Assembly: GCF_036014215.1 (NCBI RefSeq) | Contig: NZ_CP107921.1 | Span: 5,525,501-5,589,500 of the forward strand | Direction: 5' to 3' | Source: Streptomyces sp. NBC_00440 | GTDB lineage: Bacteria > Actinomycetota > Actinomycetes > Streptomycetales > Streptomycetaceae | DNA length: 64,000 nt | Part shown: positions 25,299 through 34,130 of the stretch, in pieces | Layout: each line of letters starts with the position of its first letter | Position numbering within the stretch: the stretch's first letter is position 1 | Program-made: the position numbers and the translations under genes | Notes under the pieces: model-generated | The model's database searches: none | What the model was told of the DNA's origin: nothing | What the model saw: only the letters and a program-made list of their open reading frames with translations

Positions 25299-26257
25299 GG
25301 GTGCTGCTGCTCGGAGCCAACGGATATCTCGGCCGCTATGTGGCCGACCGCCTGCTCGCCGACCCCGCCGTGCACCTCACGGCCCTCGGACGCGGCGACG
25401 ACGCCGACGTCCGCTTCGACCTCGCCAGCGGCAGCCCAGGAGCGCTGACCCGCTTCCTGGACGCCGTCCACCCCGGCGTCGTCATCAACTGCGCCGGAGC
25501 CACCCGTGGCGGCGCCCGCGATCTGACCCGGCACAACACCGTCGCCGTCGCCTCCGTCTGCGAGGCGCTGCGCCGCAGCACCTGCAACGCGCGGATGGTG
25601 CAGCTCGGTTGCGCCGCCGAGTACGGACCGAGCCAGCCCGGTTCGTCCACAGCCGAGGACGCGGTCCCGCGCCCCGGCGGTCCGTACGGGGTCTCCAAGC
25701 TGGCCGCCAGCGAGCTGGTGCTCAACTCGGGGCTCGACGCGATCGTCCTGCGGGTCTTCTCACCGGTCGGCCCCGGCACCCCCGCGGGCTCCCCGCTGGG
25801 CCGGCTCGCCGAGGCCATGCGCCGTGCGATGCAGGCAGGGGACAAGGAGCTGAAGCTCTCCGGGCTCGGCGTCCAGCGCGACTTCGTCGACGTACGGGAC
25901 GTGGCGCGCGCCGTGCACGCCGCGTCGCTCTCCGCCGCCCAGGGCGTCGTCAACATCGGTACGGGCCACGCGGTGAAGCTGCGCGACGCCGCCGCCGTCC
26001 TGGCCAGGGTCGCCGGATTCGGCGGCACGCTCCACGAGCTCGACGCGCCCCAGCACCGCCACTCGGGCCTGGTCTCGCCGCGCCCCTCCGAGCCGGTCAT
26101 GGACCATCTGGCCGCGCCGTCCCCGTACCCGGACGGCTGCGGCGGCTGGCAGCAGGCGGACGTACGCACCGCCCGCGACCGGCTCGGCTGGCGCCCGCGC
26201 ATCAACCTGGAGGAGTCGCTCGCCGACATCTGGATGGAGGCGGCATGTCGCATCTGA
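25295..26257 (+). CDS. NAD-dependent sugar epimerase/dehydratase
   Basis: A 320-residue extended short-chain dehydrogenase. The Rossmann motif is GANGYLG (residues 7-13), the catalytic pair is in GGPYGVSK (YxxxK, near 130-137), and the substrate-side block LGVQRDFVDVRDVARAVHAA and the later NIGTGHAVKLRDAA are typical of UDP-sugar epimerases. It would supply an epimerised or dehydrated nucleotide sugar for the glycosyltransferase encoded upstream. Its stop overlaps the next gene by 13 bp. Confidence 0.87.
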   Translation: MRVLLLGANGYLGRYVADRLLADPAVHLTALGRGDDADVRFDLASGSPGALTRFLDAVHPGVVINCAGATRGGARDLTRHNTVAVASVCEALRRSTCNARMVQLGCAAEYGPSQPGSSTAEDAVPRPGGPYGVSKLAASELVLNSGLDAIVLRVFSPVGPGTPAGSPLGRLAEAMRRAMQAGDKELKLSGLGVQRDFVDVRDVARAVHAASLSAAQGVVNIGTGHAVKLRDAAAVLARVAGFGGTLHELDAPQHRHSGLVSPRPSEPVMDHLAAPSPYPDGCGGWQQADVRTARDRLGWRPRINLEESLADIWMEAACRI

Positions 26258-27063
26258 CCCCGGGCGCGACCCTCTCGGCCGAGCTGGGCTTCGGTGTACC
26301 GGGGTACGCGCACCCGCTGGTCGCGCCGGTCGAATGGGCCGAACTGGCGCGCCCGGGAACGCCGTTGCACTGGGTCGTCCTCAACGTCGCCAACGGCCCC
26401 GGCGCCCGGCCCGACCCGCACTGCCTGGCAGCGGCGGGGCGGCTCCGCACTGCGGGGACGCGCGTGCTCGGCCATCTCGACATGGCCCACGGCACCCGTC
26501 CGTTCGGGGAGCTGATCGCGGAGGCCCACCGGTTCACCGACTGGTACCGCACCGACGGCTTCTTCCTCGACCGGGCCCCGGCCGACCGCGCCGACCTGCC
26601 CGAGACCCGGCGGATCGCGGCTGCCCTCAGGTCGGTGACGGGACCCGGCGGCCGTCTCGTGCTCGGACACGGTGTGCACCCGTACCCCGGATACGCCGAG
26701 ACCGCCGACCAGTTGGTCACCTTCAGCGGCCCCTGGACGGACTACCGCTGGTCGCAGGTGGCGGAGTGGACGGCCGATTACGACCCGTCGCGGTTCGCCC
26801 ACTTCGTGCACGGCGTCCCGCGCACGCATCTGGAGGAGGCCGTCCGGATCGCCCGCTGGCAGGGCGCGGGCACGATCTTCTTCACCGACCGGACCGACCG
26901 GACCGACCGGACCGACCGGACCGACCGCACCGGCGGGGACGACCCTGTGGGTGGGACTGACGGCTCCGCCGCAGGCCGGCCGGAGGAGAGCGCGCCGTTC
27001 GAGGCGCTGCCCGGCTACTGGGACGAAATCGTCTCGCGGATCGGACCTGGTGTCTCGGAATGA
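26245..27063 (+). CDS. Spherulation-specific family 4 (spherulin-4/GH135-like) glycosidase
   Basis: A 272-residue protein starting MSHLTPGATLSAELGFGVPG, with GGAGG 4 nt upstream. It has the spherulin-4 TIM-barrel pattern: GVPGYAHPL, WVVLNVANGPG, VLGHLDMAHGTR and DGFFLDRAPAD (acidic residues at the strand ends), then AGTIFFTD. Fungal Sph3 of this family cleaves galactosaminogalactan during its synthesis. No signal peptide is visible, so it may act in the cytosol or be exported another way. A run of TDR repeats, encoded by a 9-bp tandem repeat, follows the last core strand. Confidence 0.83.
   Translation: MSHLTPGATLSAELGFGVPGYAHPLVAPVEWAELARPGTPLHWVVLNVANGPGARPDPHCLAAAGRLRTAGTRVLGHLDMAHGTRPFGELIAEAHRFTDWYRTDGFFLDRAPADRADLPETRRIAAALRSVTGPGGRLVLGHGVHPYPGYAETADQLVTFSGPWTDYRWSQVAEWTADYDPSRFAHFVHGVPRTHLEEAVRIARWQGAGTIFFTDRTDRTDRTDRTDRTGGDDPVGGTDGSAAGRPEESAPFEALPGYWDEIVSRIGPGVSE
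26884..26928 (+). repeat. 9-bp tandem repeat inside the spherulin-4 gene
   Basis: Five copies of ACCGACCGG (the last ends in C) encode alternating Thr-Asp-Arg. The unit is a multiple of three, so copy-number changes would keep the frame. Confidence 0.85.
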
Positions 27064-27125
27064 GAAGGGGCGTGGCAGTGTTACGGAAGAACCATCGTAC
27101 GTAGATACCGACCAACGGAGTCCCC

Positions 27126-28304
27126 GTGTCGCTGCCACCCCTGGTCGAGCCAGCTGCTGAACTCACCGTCGACGAGGTCCGCAGGTACTCCCGCCACCTG
27201 ATCATCCCCGACGTGGGGATGGACGGGCAGAAGCGGCTGAAGAACGCCAAGGTGCTCGCCGTGGGTGCGGGCGGCCTCGGTTCGCCCGCCCTCATGTACC
27301 TGGCCGCCGCCGGTGTGGGCACGCTGGGCATTGTGGAGTTCGACGAGGTCGACGAGTCGAACCTGCAGCGCCAGATCATCCACAGCCAGGCCGACATCGG
27401 CCGTTCCAAGGCCCAGTCGGCCAAGGACACGGTCCTCGGGATCAACCCCCTGGTGAATGTGATCCTTCACGAGGAGCGGCTCGAAGCCGAGAACGTGATG
27501 GACATCTTCTCCCAGTACGACCTGATCGTGGACGGCACGGACAACTTCGCCACCCGCTACCTGGTCAACGACGCGTGCGTGCTGCTCAACAAGCCGTACG
27601 TCTGGGGCTCGATCTACCGCTTCGACGGCCAGGCGTCGGTCTTCTGGTCCGAGCACGGCCCCTGCTACCGCTGCCTCTACCCGGAGCCCCCGCCCCCCGG
27701 CATGGTCCCCTCCTGCGCCGAGGGCGGCGTGCTCGGCGTGCTCTGCGCGTCGATCGGCTCCATCCAGGTCAACGAGGCGATCAAGCTGCTCGCCGGCATC
27801 GGTGAGCCGCTGGTCGGCCGACTGATGATCTACGACGCTCTGGAGATGCAGTACCGCCAGGTCAAGGTCCGCAAGGACCCCGACTGCGCGGTCTGCGGTG
27901 AGAACCCCACCGTCACCGAGCTCATCGACTACGAGGCCTTCTGCGGCGTCGTGTCCGAGGAGGCCCAGGAGGCGGCGGCCGGTTCGACGATCACTCCCAA
28001 GCAGCTCAAGGAGTGGATCGACACCGACGAGAAGATCGAGATCATCGACGTCCGCGAGCCGAACGAGTACGAGATCGTCTCGATCCCGGGCGCGAAGCTG
28101 ATCCCGAAGAACGAGTTCATCATGGGCACCGCCCTCTCGGACCTTCCGCAGGACAAGAAGATCGTCCTGCACTGCAAGACGGGCGTCCGCTCGGCCGAGG
28201 TGCTGGCCGTGCTGAAGTCCGCGGGCTTCGCCGACGCCGTCCACGTGGGCGGCGGCGTGATCGGCTGGGTCAACCAGATCGAGCCGGAGAAGCCGATCTA
28301 CTAG
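27126..28304 (+). CDS. moeZ: Adenylyltransferase/sulfurtransferase MoeZ
   Basis: A 392-residue protein starting GTG 27126, with GGAG 5 nt upstream. The N-terminal E1-like (ThiF/MoeB) domain has RYSRHLIIPDVGMDGQKRLK, GAGGLGSPALMYLA (ATP binding), DEVDESNLQRQ and two CxxC pairs (CYRC, CAVC) for zinc. The C-terminal rhodanese domain (from about 290) has the active-site loop HCKTGVRS. MoeZ activates the C-terminal glycine of ThiS/MoaD-type carrier proteins and loads sulfur for molybdopterin, thiamin, cysteine and thio-natural-product synthesis. A strong terminator follows. It is the equivalent of Rv3206c. Confidence 0.95.
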   Translation: MSLPPLVEPAAELTVDEVRRYSRHLIIPDVGMDGQKRLKNAKVLAVGAGGLGSPALMYLAAAGVGTLGIVEFDEVDESNLQRQIIHSQADIGRSKAQSAKDTVLGINPLVNVILHEERLEAENVMDIFSQYDLIVDGTDNFATRYLVNDACVLLNKPYVWGSIYRFDGQASVFWSEHGPCYRCLYPEPPPPGMVPSCAEGGVLGVLCASIGSIQVNEAIKLLAGIGEPLVGRLMIYDALEMQYRQVKVRKDPDCAVCGENPTVTELIDYEAFCGVVSEEAQEAAAGSTITPKQLKEWIDTDEKIEIIDVREPNEYEIVSIPGAKLIPKNEFIMGTALSDLPQDKKIVLHCKTGVRSAEVLAVLKSAGFADAVHVGGGVIGWVNQIEPEKPIY

Positions 28305-28337
28305 AGAAGCCGGTCCGCCGGACCGGAGCACTGCCTC

Positions 28338-28376
28338 AGAAGGGGCGGCCCGCACGATGTGCGGGCCGCCCCTTCT
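28338..28376 (+). terminator. Strong hairpin terminator after moeZ
   Basis: A perfect 18-bp stem, 28338-28355 with 28359-28376, and a 3-nt loop, 34 bp after the stop codon. Confidence 0.88.
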
Positions 28377-28524
28377 CTGCGCGCTCCAGCTCCGGCCCCG
28401 CCCTTCTCCCGGGGCTCCAGGAGCGCGGCCGTGCCGCTGTGCCGCCGCCGGGACGGCGCTACTGTGAGAAAGAGGGACGGCAAAAGCCGCATATCTCGCA
28501 TATCAGCCCAGATGGGATCTGTCC

Positions 28525-29649
28525 ATGCCGCTCGCACGCAGCCTCACGCGTCTGCTCGTGGAGCGGGACACGACGCGTAGGGAGCGCGCAGCGTTCCTCG
28601 TGTTTCTGCTCGTGGTGCTGGCCGCGATCGTGGGAGTGGAGTCCGTCACCCCCGGAGACCTGCGGGTGGTGCTGTTCGCGAGTCTGGTCCCGCTCGTCGG
28701 CGCCCTCGTGCTGAGCGTCCTGGCCACCGCCGCGCTCGCCACCCTCGCCGGTATCAGCATCGCCGTCTCGTACCCCCTGTTCGCACCGCACGAGCACAAC
28801 CCCGGGCAGATGGCCGTCGTTCTCGCCTCGACCTGGACGGTCGGGATGCTCGCGCTGCTCATCGCGCGGCTCGGCTCCCAGCGGCAGTCACTCCTGGAGC
28901 GGACCCGCGGAGCCGCCGAGGCCGTCCAGCTCGCGTTGCTGCGGCCGTTCCCCCTGCGTACCAAGGACTTCGAGGCCTACGGGGTCTACCTCGCGGCGGA
29001 GGAGTACGCGCGGGTGGGCGGCGATCTGTACGAGCTGATCGAGTCGCCGTTCGGGACCCGGGTGCTCGTCGCCGATGTGCGCGGCAAGGGGCTCGACGCC
29101 ATCAACGCGGGCGCGGCCGTGCTCAGCGCCTTCCGGGTGGCGGGGTACGAGGAGCCGGGCCTGTCGGACTTGACCCGGCGCATGGAGAACATACTGGACC
29201 GCTACAACGTGTACGCCGAGACCATCGGCCAGGAGCCGCGCCATGTCACCGCGCTGCTGGTCGAGTTCGCCCCGGACCGGCAGCGGATGCGGCTGGTGAA
29301 CTGCGGCCATCTGGAGCCGTTCGCGGTCTCCGACTCCGGTGCGCGGCAGGTCGCTCTGGGGGAGGCGGGACTGCCGCTGGGGCTCGGCTTCCTGGTCCCC
29401 GACGAGGAACGGGCGCGCGCAGTCGTGGAGACGCGACTGCCGTACGGGGACAGGCTGCTGCTGTTCACGGACGGGGTCACGGAGGCCCGGGACGGCCACA
29501 GGGTGTTCTACCCGCTGGCCCGGCGGCTGGAGGGCTGGACCGGCCTGGAACCGGCCGCTCTGGTGCGGGAGATCGAGCAGGATCTCCACCGGTACGTCGG
29601 CGGGCGGCTCCAGGACGACGCCGCGATCATGGTGATCACCGCCCGCTGA
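28525..29649 (+). CDS. Membrane-anchored PP2C/SpoIIE-type serine phosphatase
   Basis: A 374-residue protein. After a basic start (MPLARSLTRLLVERDTTRRER) come three to four membrane helices (about 22-115), a short helical linker (SLLERTRGAAEAVQLALLRPF), and then a SpoIIE/RsbU phosphatase domain with GGDLYELIES, VADVRGKGLDA, VTALLVEF, NCGHLEPF, LFTDGVTEARDG and the final DDAAIMV carrying the metal-binding aspartates. Such enzymes dephosphorylate anti-anti-sigma factors in streptomycete stress and development pathways. No anti-sigma partner is adjacent, so the target is unknown. Confidence 0.9.
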   Translation: MPLARSLTRLLVERDTTRRERAAFLVFLLVVLAAIVGVESVTPGDLRVVLFASLVPLVGALVLSVLATAALATLAGISIAVSYPLFAPHEHNPGQMAVVLASTWTVGMLALLIARLGSQRQSLLERTRGAAEAVQLALLRPFPLRTKDFEAYGVYLAAEEYARVGGDLYELIESPFGTRVLVADVRGKGLDAINAGAAVLSAFRVAGYEEPGLSDLTRRMENILDRYNVYAETIGQEPRHVTALLVEFAPDRQRMRLVNCGHLEPFAVSDSGARQVALGEAGLPLGLGFLVPDEERARAVVETRLPYGDRLLLFTDGVTEARDGHRVFYPLARRLEGWTGLEPAALVREIEQDLHRYVGGRLQDDAAIMVITAR

Positions 29650-29835
29650 GCCGGTCCGGGCGGGCTGAAGGGGCGGGACACAAGTGGGCCCGGACGGGCC
29701 GCACTTCGGGCACGGCGCTCGTCGCGGGGCCGGGACATTTGTCCTGCCGGAGTACGGACGCTTCGCTCTGCCGCCGGAGGTGCCCGGCGCGGGAAGCTTC
29801 TCGTGTCGGAAACGAAGCCTCAGGGGGAACCGGAA

Positions 29836-30345
29836 ATGACCGCAGTGAGCACGGAGCAGAGCACCGCACAGAGCACCGCACGGAGCACCGTCCGGAGCAC
29901 CACCCAGGACACGGAACCGGTCGCCGCGCCGGCCCCGGTGGAGATCAAGCCGCTGCCGAACTGGTACTTCCCGATCGTCGGCACTTTCGCCGGCGTCTTC
30001 GACATCGCACGGGCCTACCCGGTCGCGTACTGGCTGATCCCGGTCGTCGCCGCGGTGAACCTGACGCTCTCGCTCACGGTCCTGCGGACCCGGATGCGCT
30101 TCATGCGGGCGCTCTGGAAGAACAAGCGCACCCGGCTGCTCGCGGTCGGCCTGGTCGCGCTGCGGTTCGCGGTCCGCGGTGCGCTGGGGCTCGCCGGATT
30201 CGCTGTGGGGGCGGCCGTCGGCAGCGTAGTGATCGGCGTGGTGATGGCCGTACTGGGCACCGCGATGGCGTGGGGCGACCAGTGGCTGATCCTGCGGACG
30301 CTGGAGCGGAGCCGGACCCGTACGGAGACAGCGCCGGGCGCCTGA
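29836..30345 (+). CDS. Four-helix membrane protein of unknown function
   Basis: A 169-residue protein starting MTAVSTEQSTAQSTARSTVR (a repetitive Ser/Thr N terminus encoded by imperfect repeats of GAGCACCG), with GGGGGA 8 nt upstream. Hydrophobic segments follow: YFPIVGTFAGVFDIARAY, YWLIPVVAAVNLTLSLTVL, LLAVGLVALRFAVRGALGLAGFAVG and VVIGVVMAVLGTAMAWG. The last reads like a small transporter-like or DUF membrane protein, but I do not recognise it. GTG 29803 would add eleven residues. It is convergent with the large kinase-like/flippase gene. Confidence 0.65.
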   Translation: MTAVSTEQSTAQSTARSTVRSTTQDTEPVAAPAPVEIKPLPNWYFPIVGTFAGVFDIARAYPVAYWLIPVVAAVNLTLSLTVLRTRMRFMRALWKNKRTRLLAVGLVALRFAVRGALGLAGFAVGAAVGSVVIGVVMAVLGTAMAWGDQWLILRTLERSRTRTETAPGA

Positions 30346-30399
30346 CCGGCGGGGGCGTCAATCCCCGGCAATCCCCGGGGCGCCCGGCCGGGGCAGCCC

Positions 30400-33351
30400 C
30401 TAGAGAGCCCCTCTGCGCGTCAGGTAGTTGAAGCACAGCCAGCCGGGCAGCACCGGAAGCCAGAACGTCAGCAGCCGGAAGAGCAGCACCGCGGCGGCAG
30501 CAGTCCCCGGGTCGACTCGGGCGATGATCAGCGCACCGGTCAGCGCCGTCTCGACGGCCCCGACCCCACCGGGCGTCGGTACGGCGGATCCCACCGCGTT
30601 CGCGGTCAGGAAGACCACCGCGATGCTGGCGTAACTTATGGTCGAGCCGCCGCCGAAGGCCCGGATCGACGCGTCGAGGCACATCACGAACGTGCCGGTC
30701 AGCAGCAGCATCCCGCCGATACCGGTGAGCAGCTTGCGGGGCTGCTGGAGCACGTCCAGCATCCGCGGCACCACCCCGGCGAACAGCGAACGCACCCGTG
30801 TGACAACGAACTTCCGCAGGAACGGCACCGCCGTCACCACCAGCGCGAGCACCGCTGCCGTCAGCAGGCCGGCGATCACCGTGCGGGACGGGGTCAGCGA
30901 CGGGGTCTGCTCGGTGCCCGTCACATAGCCGAAGATCATCAGCAGCAGGATGTGGCTGGCCAGCCCGAAGAGCTGCGAAGCACCGACACTGGCCACCGCG
31001 AGCCCGGGGCGCACGCCCGCGCGTTGCAGGAAACGGGTGTTGAGCGCCACACCGCCGACCGCCGCGGGCGCCACCAGCTTCACGAAGGACCCGGCGACCT
31101 GCGCCGACACGGCCCGCAGGAACGGCACCTTCTCCGGCACGAAGCCGAGCAGGCTCATCGCCGCCGCCACGTAACTCACCGCGGAGAACAGCACCGCCAG
31201 GGCGACCCAGCCCCAGCGGGTGGTGGTGATCAGCTGGTGGTACGGGATGTTCGCGAGCTGAGAGAGCAGGAAGTACGCGGCGACGGACCCGGCGATGACC
31301 GTGAACAGGGTGCGCAACTTGACGCGTTCGAGCCGTACCGGTTCGGCGTGCGCCTGCGGGCGGATCAGCAGCACCTGGTGGCGGATCTGCGAGAGCAGGT
31401 CCTCCTCACGTGCCCCGTCCAGCGCGTCGTCGATGGCCTCCTTCTCGGCCTTCTTCTCGGCACGGGCGGCCTTGCGGCTGTCGCCCGGCGCTTCGGGCCC
31501 GGCCTTCGCCCGCTTCGCCGTCTCCGACGCCTCGATCACGGCTTCGCGCTCGCGCTGCGCCCGCTCGCGCGCCAGCTGGCGCAGAGTCGCCCGGGTCGAC
31601 CGGCTCAGCGCCAGCGGCTGGAGCAGCGGCAGGCTGTCGGCCACCTTGTCGGGACCGATGACCGCCACGGCTGACGCGACCGAGCGCTCCGCCCCGGCCC
31701 GCAGTCCCAGCGTGGTGAGCAGCTGCGCGATGTCCATGCGCAGCACGATGTCGCTCGCCGCGATCTCGCCGCCGCGCAGATCGGTGAGGATCACCCGGCC
31801 CGACCGGTCCACCAGGATCGCGTCGCCGACGAGCCTGCGGTGCGCGATGCGACGGGACTGCAGAGCCTGCATCTGCCGCCAGGCGTTCCGCATCAGCTCG
31901 TCGGTGAACTCCTCGTCGGGCAGCGAGTCGAGGGAGCGGCCGCCGGTGTGCTCGTACACGAGCATCACCGCGTCGGGGCCGAGCTCGGACGTGGCGATCA
32001 GCTTCGGCGCGTTGGCCCCGGCGGCGATGGCCGCGTACGCGAGGAGCGCCTCCTGCTCCAGGGCCTGGCGCAGCGACTGGATGGAGCGGCCGGTGGAGAT
32101 GGACCGCAGGGTGAGGCGGCGCCACACCCGGTAGAAGAAGCCCTGCGCCTGCTGCTCCCGGTCGACGACGGTGACGTCGAGCGGCCCGCCGTCCTCCAGC
32201 GTGACGAAGTAGCGGCGGCCGCGGTCGCCCTGCTCGGCGGAGTCGGGGATGTCCTCGGCGCGCATCGCGCTGACGGGGTTGAAGCCGACGTGCCGCAGCC
32301 CGGCGAGCAGCTGGCGGCCGGTCGGGCGGACGTTGGGCGAGCCGACGGCGTACAGCGTGCCGTACGCGACGGTCCAGCCCAGCAGGATCGTCACGATGAT
32401 CGAGAAGGGGGTGGTCTGCCGGCCGACCAGCACAGCGAAGGCGTTGACCAGCAGCACCACCCAGAGCGCCACCCGCCAGCGCGGCCTGCGGGCCATGCCG
32501 ACGGCCGTCATATACGCGATGACGGGGGCGAGATAGCCGTGCACGGGGTCGGTGAGCGTGCCGTTGGCGAGCGACTGGGTGAGCGCCTCGGTGATCGACT
32601 TGGGTGCGGCCTTGGCGACCCAGAGGTCGGTGGCGAGCGCGGCGCCGTGGGCGAGTACGGCGGCCAGCACGCCGTCCGCGATCCGCAGACCGTCCCGTTT
32701 GACCAGCCGTTCGATCGCGAAGGCGACCGGCAGGATCAGTATGGCGATGGACGAGAAGAGCCCGGCGAGCTTGAGGAGCAGATCGGGTGTCTGGACGGTG
32801 CCGTTGTGGATGTCCTGGGCGAGCCCCGATGTCGTGCCGTGGGCGAAGGCGGCGATGGCCAGGACCAGCGCGATGGCCAGGATGCCGGTGAGCAGGCGCA
32901 GCAGATCGGACGGGCGGTGCACCCGGGCGGCGAGCAGCGGCTCGTCCCCGGAGACCCGGTCGATGGGCGTCGCCCCGCCGAACTCGGGCGGTGATTCCTG
33001 CGATCCGGGGTGGGATCCGGTGGCGGGTCCTGCGTCCGGTCCGGGGCGGGACCCCGTGGCGGGCTGTGTGTCCGGGCCGGGGTGTGATCCGGTGGAGGGT
33101 GCTGTGTCCGGGCCTGGGTGGGATCCGGTGGCGGGCTGTGATCCCGCCTCCGGGTGTGAGCCGGGCCCGGAATCCGTCCCGTCGGCCGCACCCGGGGCCG
33201 CGTCAGGGCCGCCCGGTGCGACCGGACCGCGGCCCGGCCCCGGGCCCGCCTCCGGTCCGCCCGGAGGGGTTTCGGAGTCGGGGGCGTTCGCCGCCTCCGG
33301 TGGCTCCTGCACGCCTGGCCCCTCCGTCGGTTCCTCTTTGTCTCGTATCAC
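30400..33351 (-). CDS. Kinase-like / LPG-synthase-type flippase fusion membrane protein
   Basis: A 983-residue protein starting GTG 33351 with GGAG 4 nt upstream. Order: about 130 residues of Pro/Gly repeats; a first membrane block of about seven helices (from RPSDLLRLLTGILAIALVLA to about residue 330); a cytosolic degenerate protein-kinase-like domain (LRQALEQEALLAYAAIAAG, VMLVYEHTGGRSLDSL, HRRLVGDAILVDRSG, LTDLRGG) followed by a charged helical linker; and a C-terminal TIGR00374/UPF0104 domain with about eight helices (FVKLVAPAAVGGVALNTRFLQRAGV, AVPTPGGVGAVETALTG). The last domain is related to lysyl-phosphatidylglycerol flippases. It may flip a lipid under control of the kinase-like part; the kinase motifs look incomplete. 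Confidence 0.8.
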   Translation of the reverse strand: MIRDKEEPTEGPGVQEPPEAANAPDSETPPGGPEAGPGPGRGPVAPGGPDAAPGAADGTDSGPGSHPEAGSQPATGSHPGPDTAPSTGSHPGPDTQPATGSRPGPDAGPATGSHPGSQESPPEFGGATPIDRVSGDEPLLAARVHRPSDLLRLLTGILAIALVLAIAAFAHGTTSGLAQDIHNGTVQTPDLLLKLAGLFSSIAILILPVAFAIERLVKRDGLRIADGVLAAVLAHGAALATDLWVAKAAPKSITEALTQSLANGTLTDPVHGYLAPVIAYMTAVGMARRPRWRVALWVVLLVNAFAVLVGRQTTPFSIIVTILLGWTVAYGTLYAVGSPNVRPTGRQLLAGLRHVGFNPVSAMRAEDIPDSAEQGDRGRRYFVTLEDGGPLDVTVVDREQQAQGFFYRVWRRLTLRSISTGRSIQSLRQALEQEALLAYAAIAAGANAPKLIATSELGPDAVMLVYEHTGGRSLDSLPDEEFTDELMRNAWRQMQALQSRRIAHRRLVGDAILVDRSGRVILTDLRGGEIAASDIVLRMDIAQLLTTLGLRAGAERSVASAVAVIGPDKVADSLPLLQPLALSRSTRATLRQLARERAQREREAVIEASETAKRAKAGPEAPGDSRKAARAEKKAEKEAIDDALDGAREEDLLSQIRHQVLLIRPQAHAEPVRLERVKLRTLFTVIAGSVAAYFLLSQLANIPYHQLITTTRWGWVALAVLFSAVSYVAAAMSLLGFVPEKVPFLRAVSAQVAGSFVKLVAPAAVGGVALNTRFLQRAGVRPGLAVASVGASQLFGLASHILLLMIFGYVTGTEQTPSLTPSRTVIAGLLTAAVLALVVTAVPFLRKFVVTRVRSLFAGVVPRMLDVLQQPRKLLTGIGGMLLLTGTFVMCLDASIRAFGGGSTISYASIAVVFLTANAVGSAVPTPGGVGAVETALTGALIIARVDPGTAAAAVLLFRLLTFWLPVLPGWLCFNYLTRRGAL
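33008..33151 (-). repeat. 36-bp tandem repeat in the flippase N terminus
   Basis: Four imperfect copies of a 36-bp unit, each encoding 12 residues of the type GPDxxPxTGSHP. They form the disordered N-terminal tail of the membrane protein and are likely to vary in copy number between strains. Confidence 0.8.
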
Positions 33352-33542
33352 TGCGCTCCACCTCGGGGTGCTGGGCCCGCGGGCAGAGCGGCCGGGCGCT
33401 GCTCGCGGGAAGCCCGGCCACCGCCCGGACGATGGTGGCATGTCCGGGCGGTGCGGGAGGGCATCAGGGCCCCTTTGCGGAAAATGGCCCGGTCTGCGGA
33501 GAGCCCGGCGCGTTGTCGGCGCTGTGGTGCAGGATGGGCCGG

Positions 33543-33893
33543 GTGAGTGCTGAGCTGCCGGAGTACGCGGAACGGGTGCTGGACGTCGCGGAGCTGATCC
33601 CGCCCGGCCGCGTCATGACGTACGGGGACATCGCCGAATGGCTGGGAGAGGGGGGCCCGCGCCAGGTGGGGCGGGTGATGGCCCTCTACGGCGGCGGAGC
33701 CCCGTGGTGGCGTGTGGTGCGCTCGGACGGTGCGCTGCTCCCGGGCCACGAACTGCGGGCGCTGGAGCACTACCGCGCGGAGTCCACCCCGCTGCGGGAC
33801 GCCTCGCGGGCCGCACGGGAAGCGGACGGCCACCTGCCGCGCCTGGACATGCGGCGGGCGCGGTGGGACGGCGGCGACGGGGCTCATGTCTGA
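33543..33893 (+). CDS. Alkyltransferase-like (ATL) DNA-binding protein
   Basis: A 116-residue protein (VSAELPEYAERVLDVAELIP) of the MGMT DNA-binding domain family. The winged helix is clear: GRVMTYGDIAEWLGEGGPRQVGRVMALYGG. Where O6-alkylguanine transferases have the PCHR active site, this protein has PWWRVVRSDG, with Trp in place of the reactive Cys. That marks it as an ATL, which binds alkylated guanine and directs it to nucleotide excision repair rather than repairing it. ATG 33534 is an in-frame alternative start; CAGGAT 7 nt before GTG 33543 hints at a leaderless mRNA. It lies next to adnA, as Rv3204 lies near Rv3202c. Confidence 0.87.
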   Translation: MSAELPEYAERVLDVAELIPPGRVMTYGDIAEWLGEGGPRQVGRVMALYGGGAPWWRVVRSDGALLPGHELRALEHYRAESTPLRDASRAAREADGHLPRLDMRRARWDGGDGAHV

Positions 33894-34130
33894 CAGCTTC
33901 CGCCATTCGGCCCTCCCACGGGTGGTCTGAGACCCGTACGGAGTACAGGCCACCGGCACGGCCGTCCGGGCCGCTGTCGTCCCGGCCGCTGTCGTCCCGG
34001 TCACCCGGCCCGACGGCGTAGCGTCGGCGGGGCACCGCGGGCCCGGCGGAGCCGCCGGGCCCGGCACATACTCGGCACCCACCCTTCCCGTCCGCACATC
34101 CACGCACCCCTTCCAGGACCGGCGATCCAC

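Noticed and set aside
33534..33893. Active O6-methylguanine-DNA methyltransferase
   Set aside because: The PCHR active site is PWWR here, so it is an alkyltransferase-like protein without the reactive cysteine.
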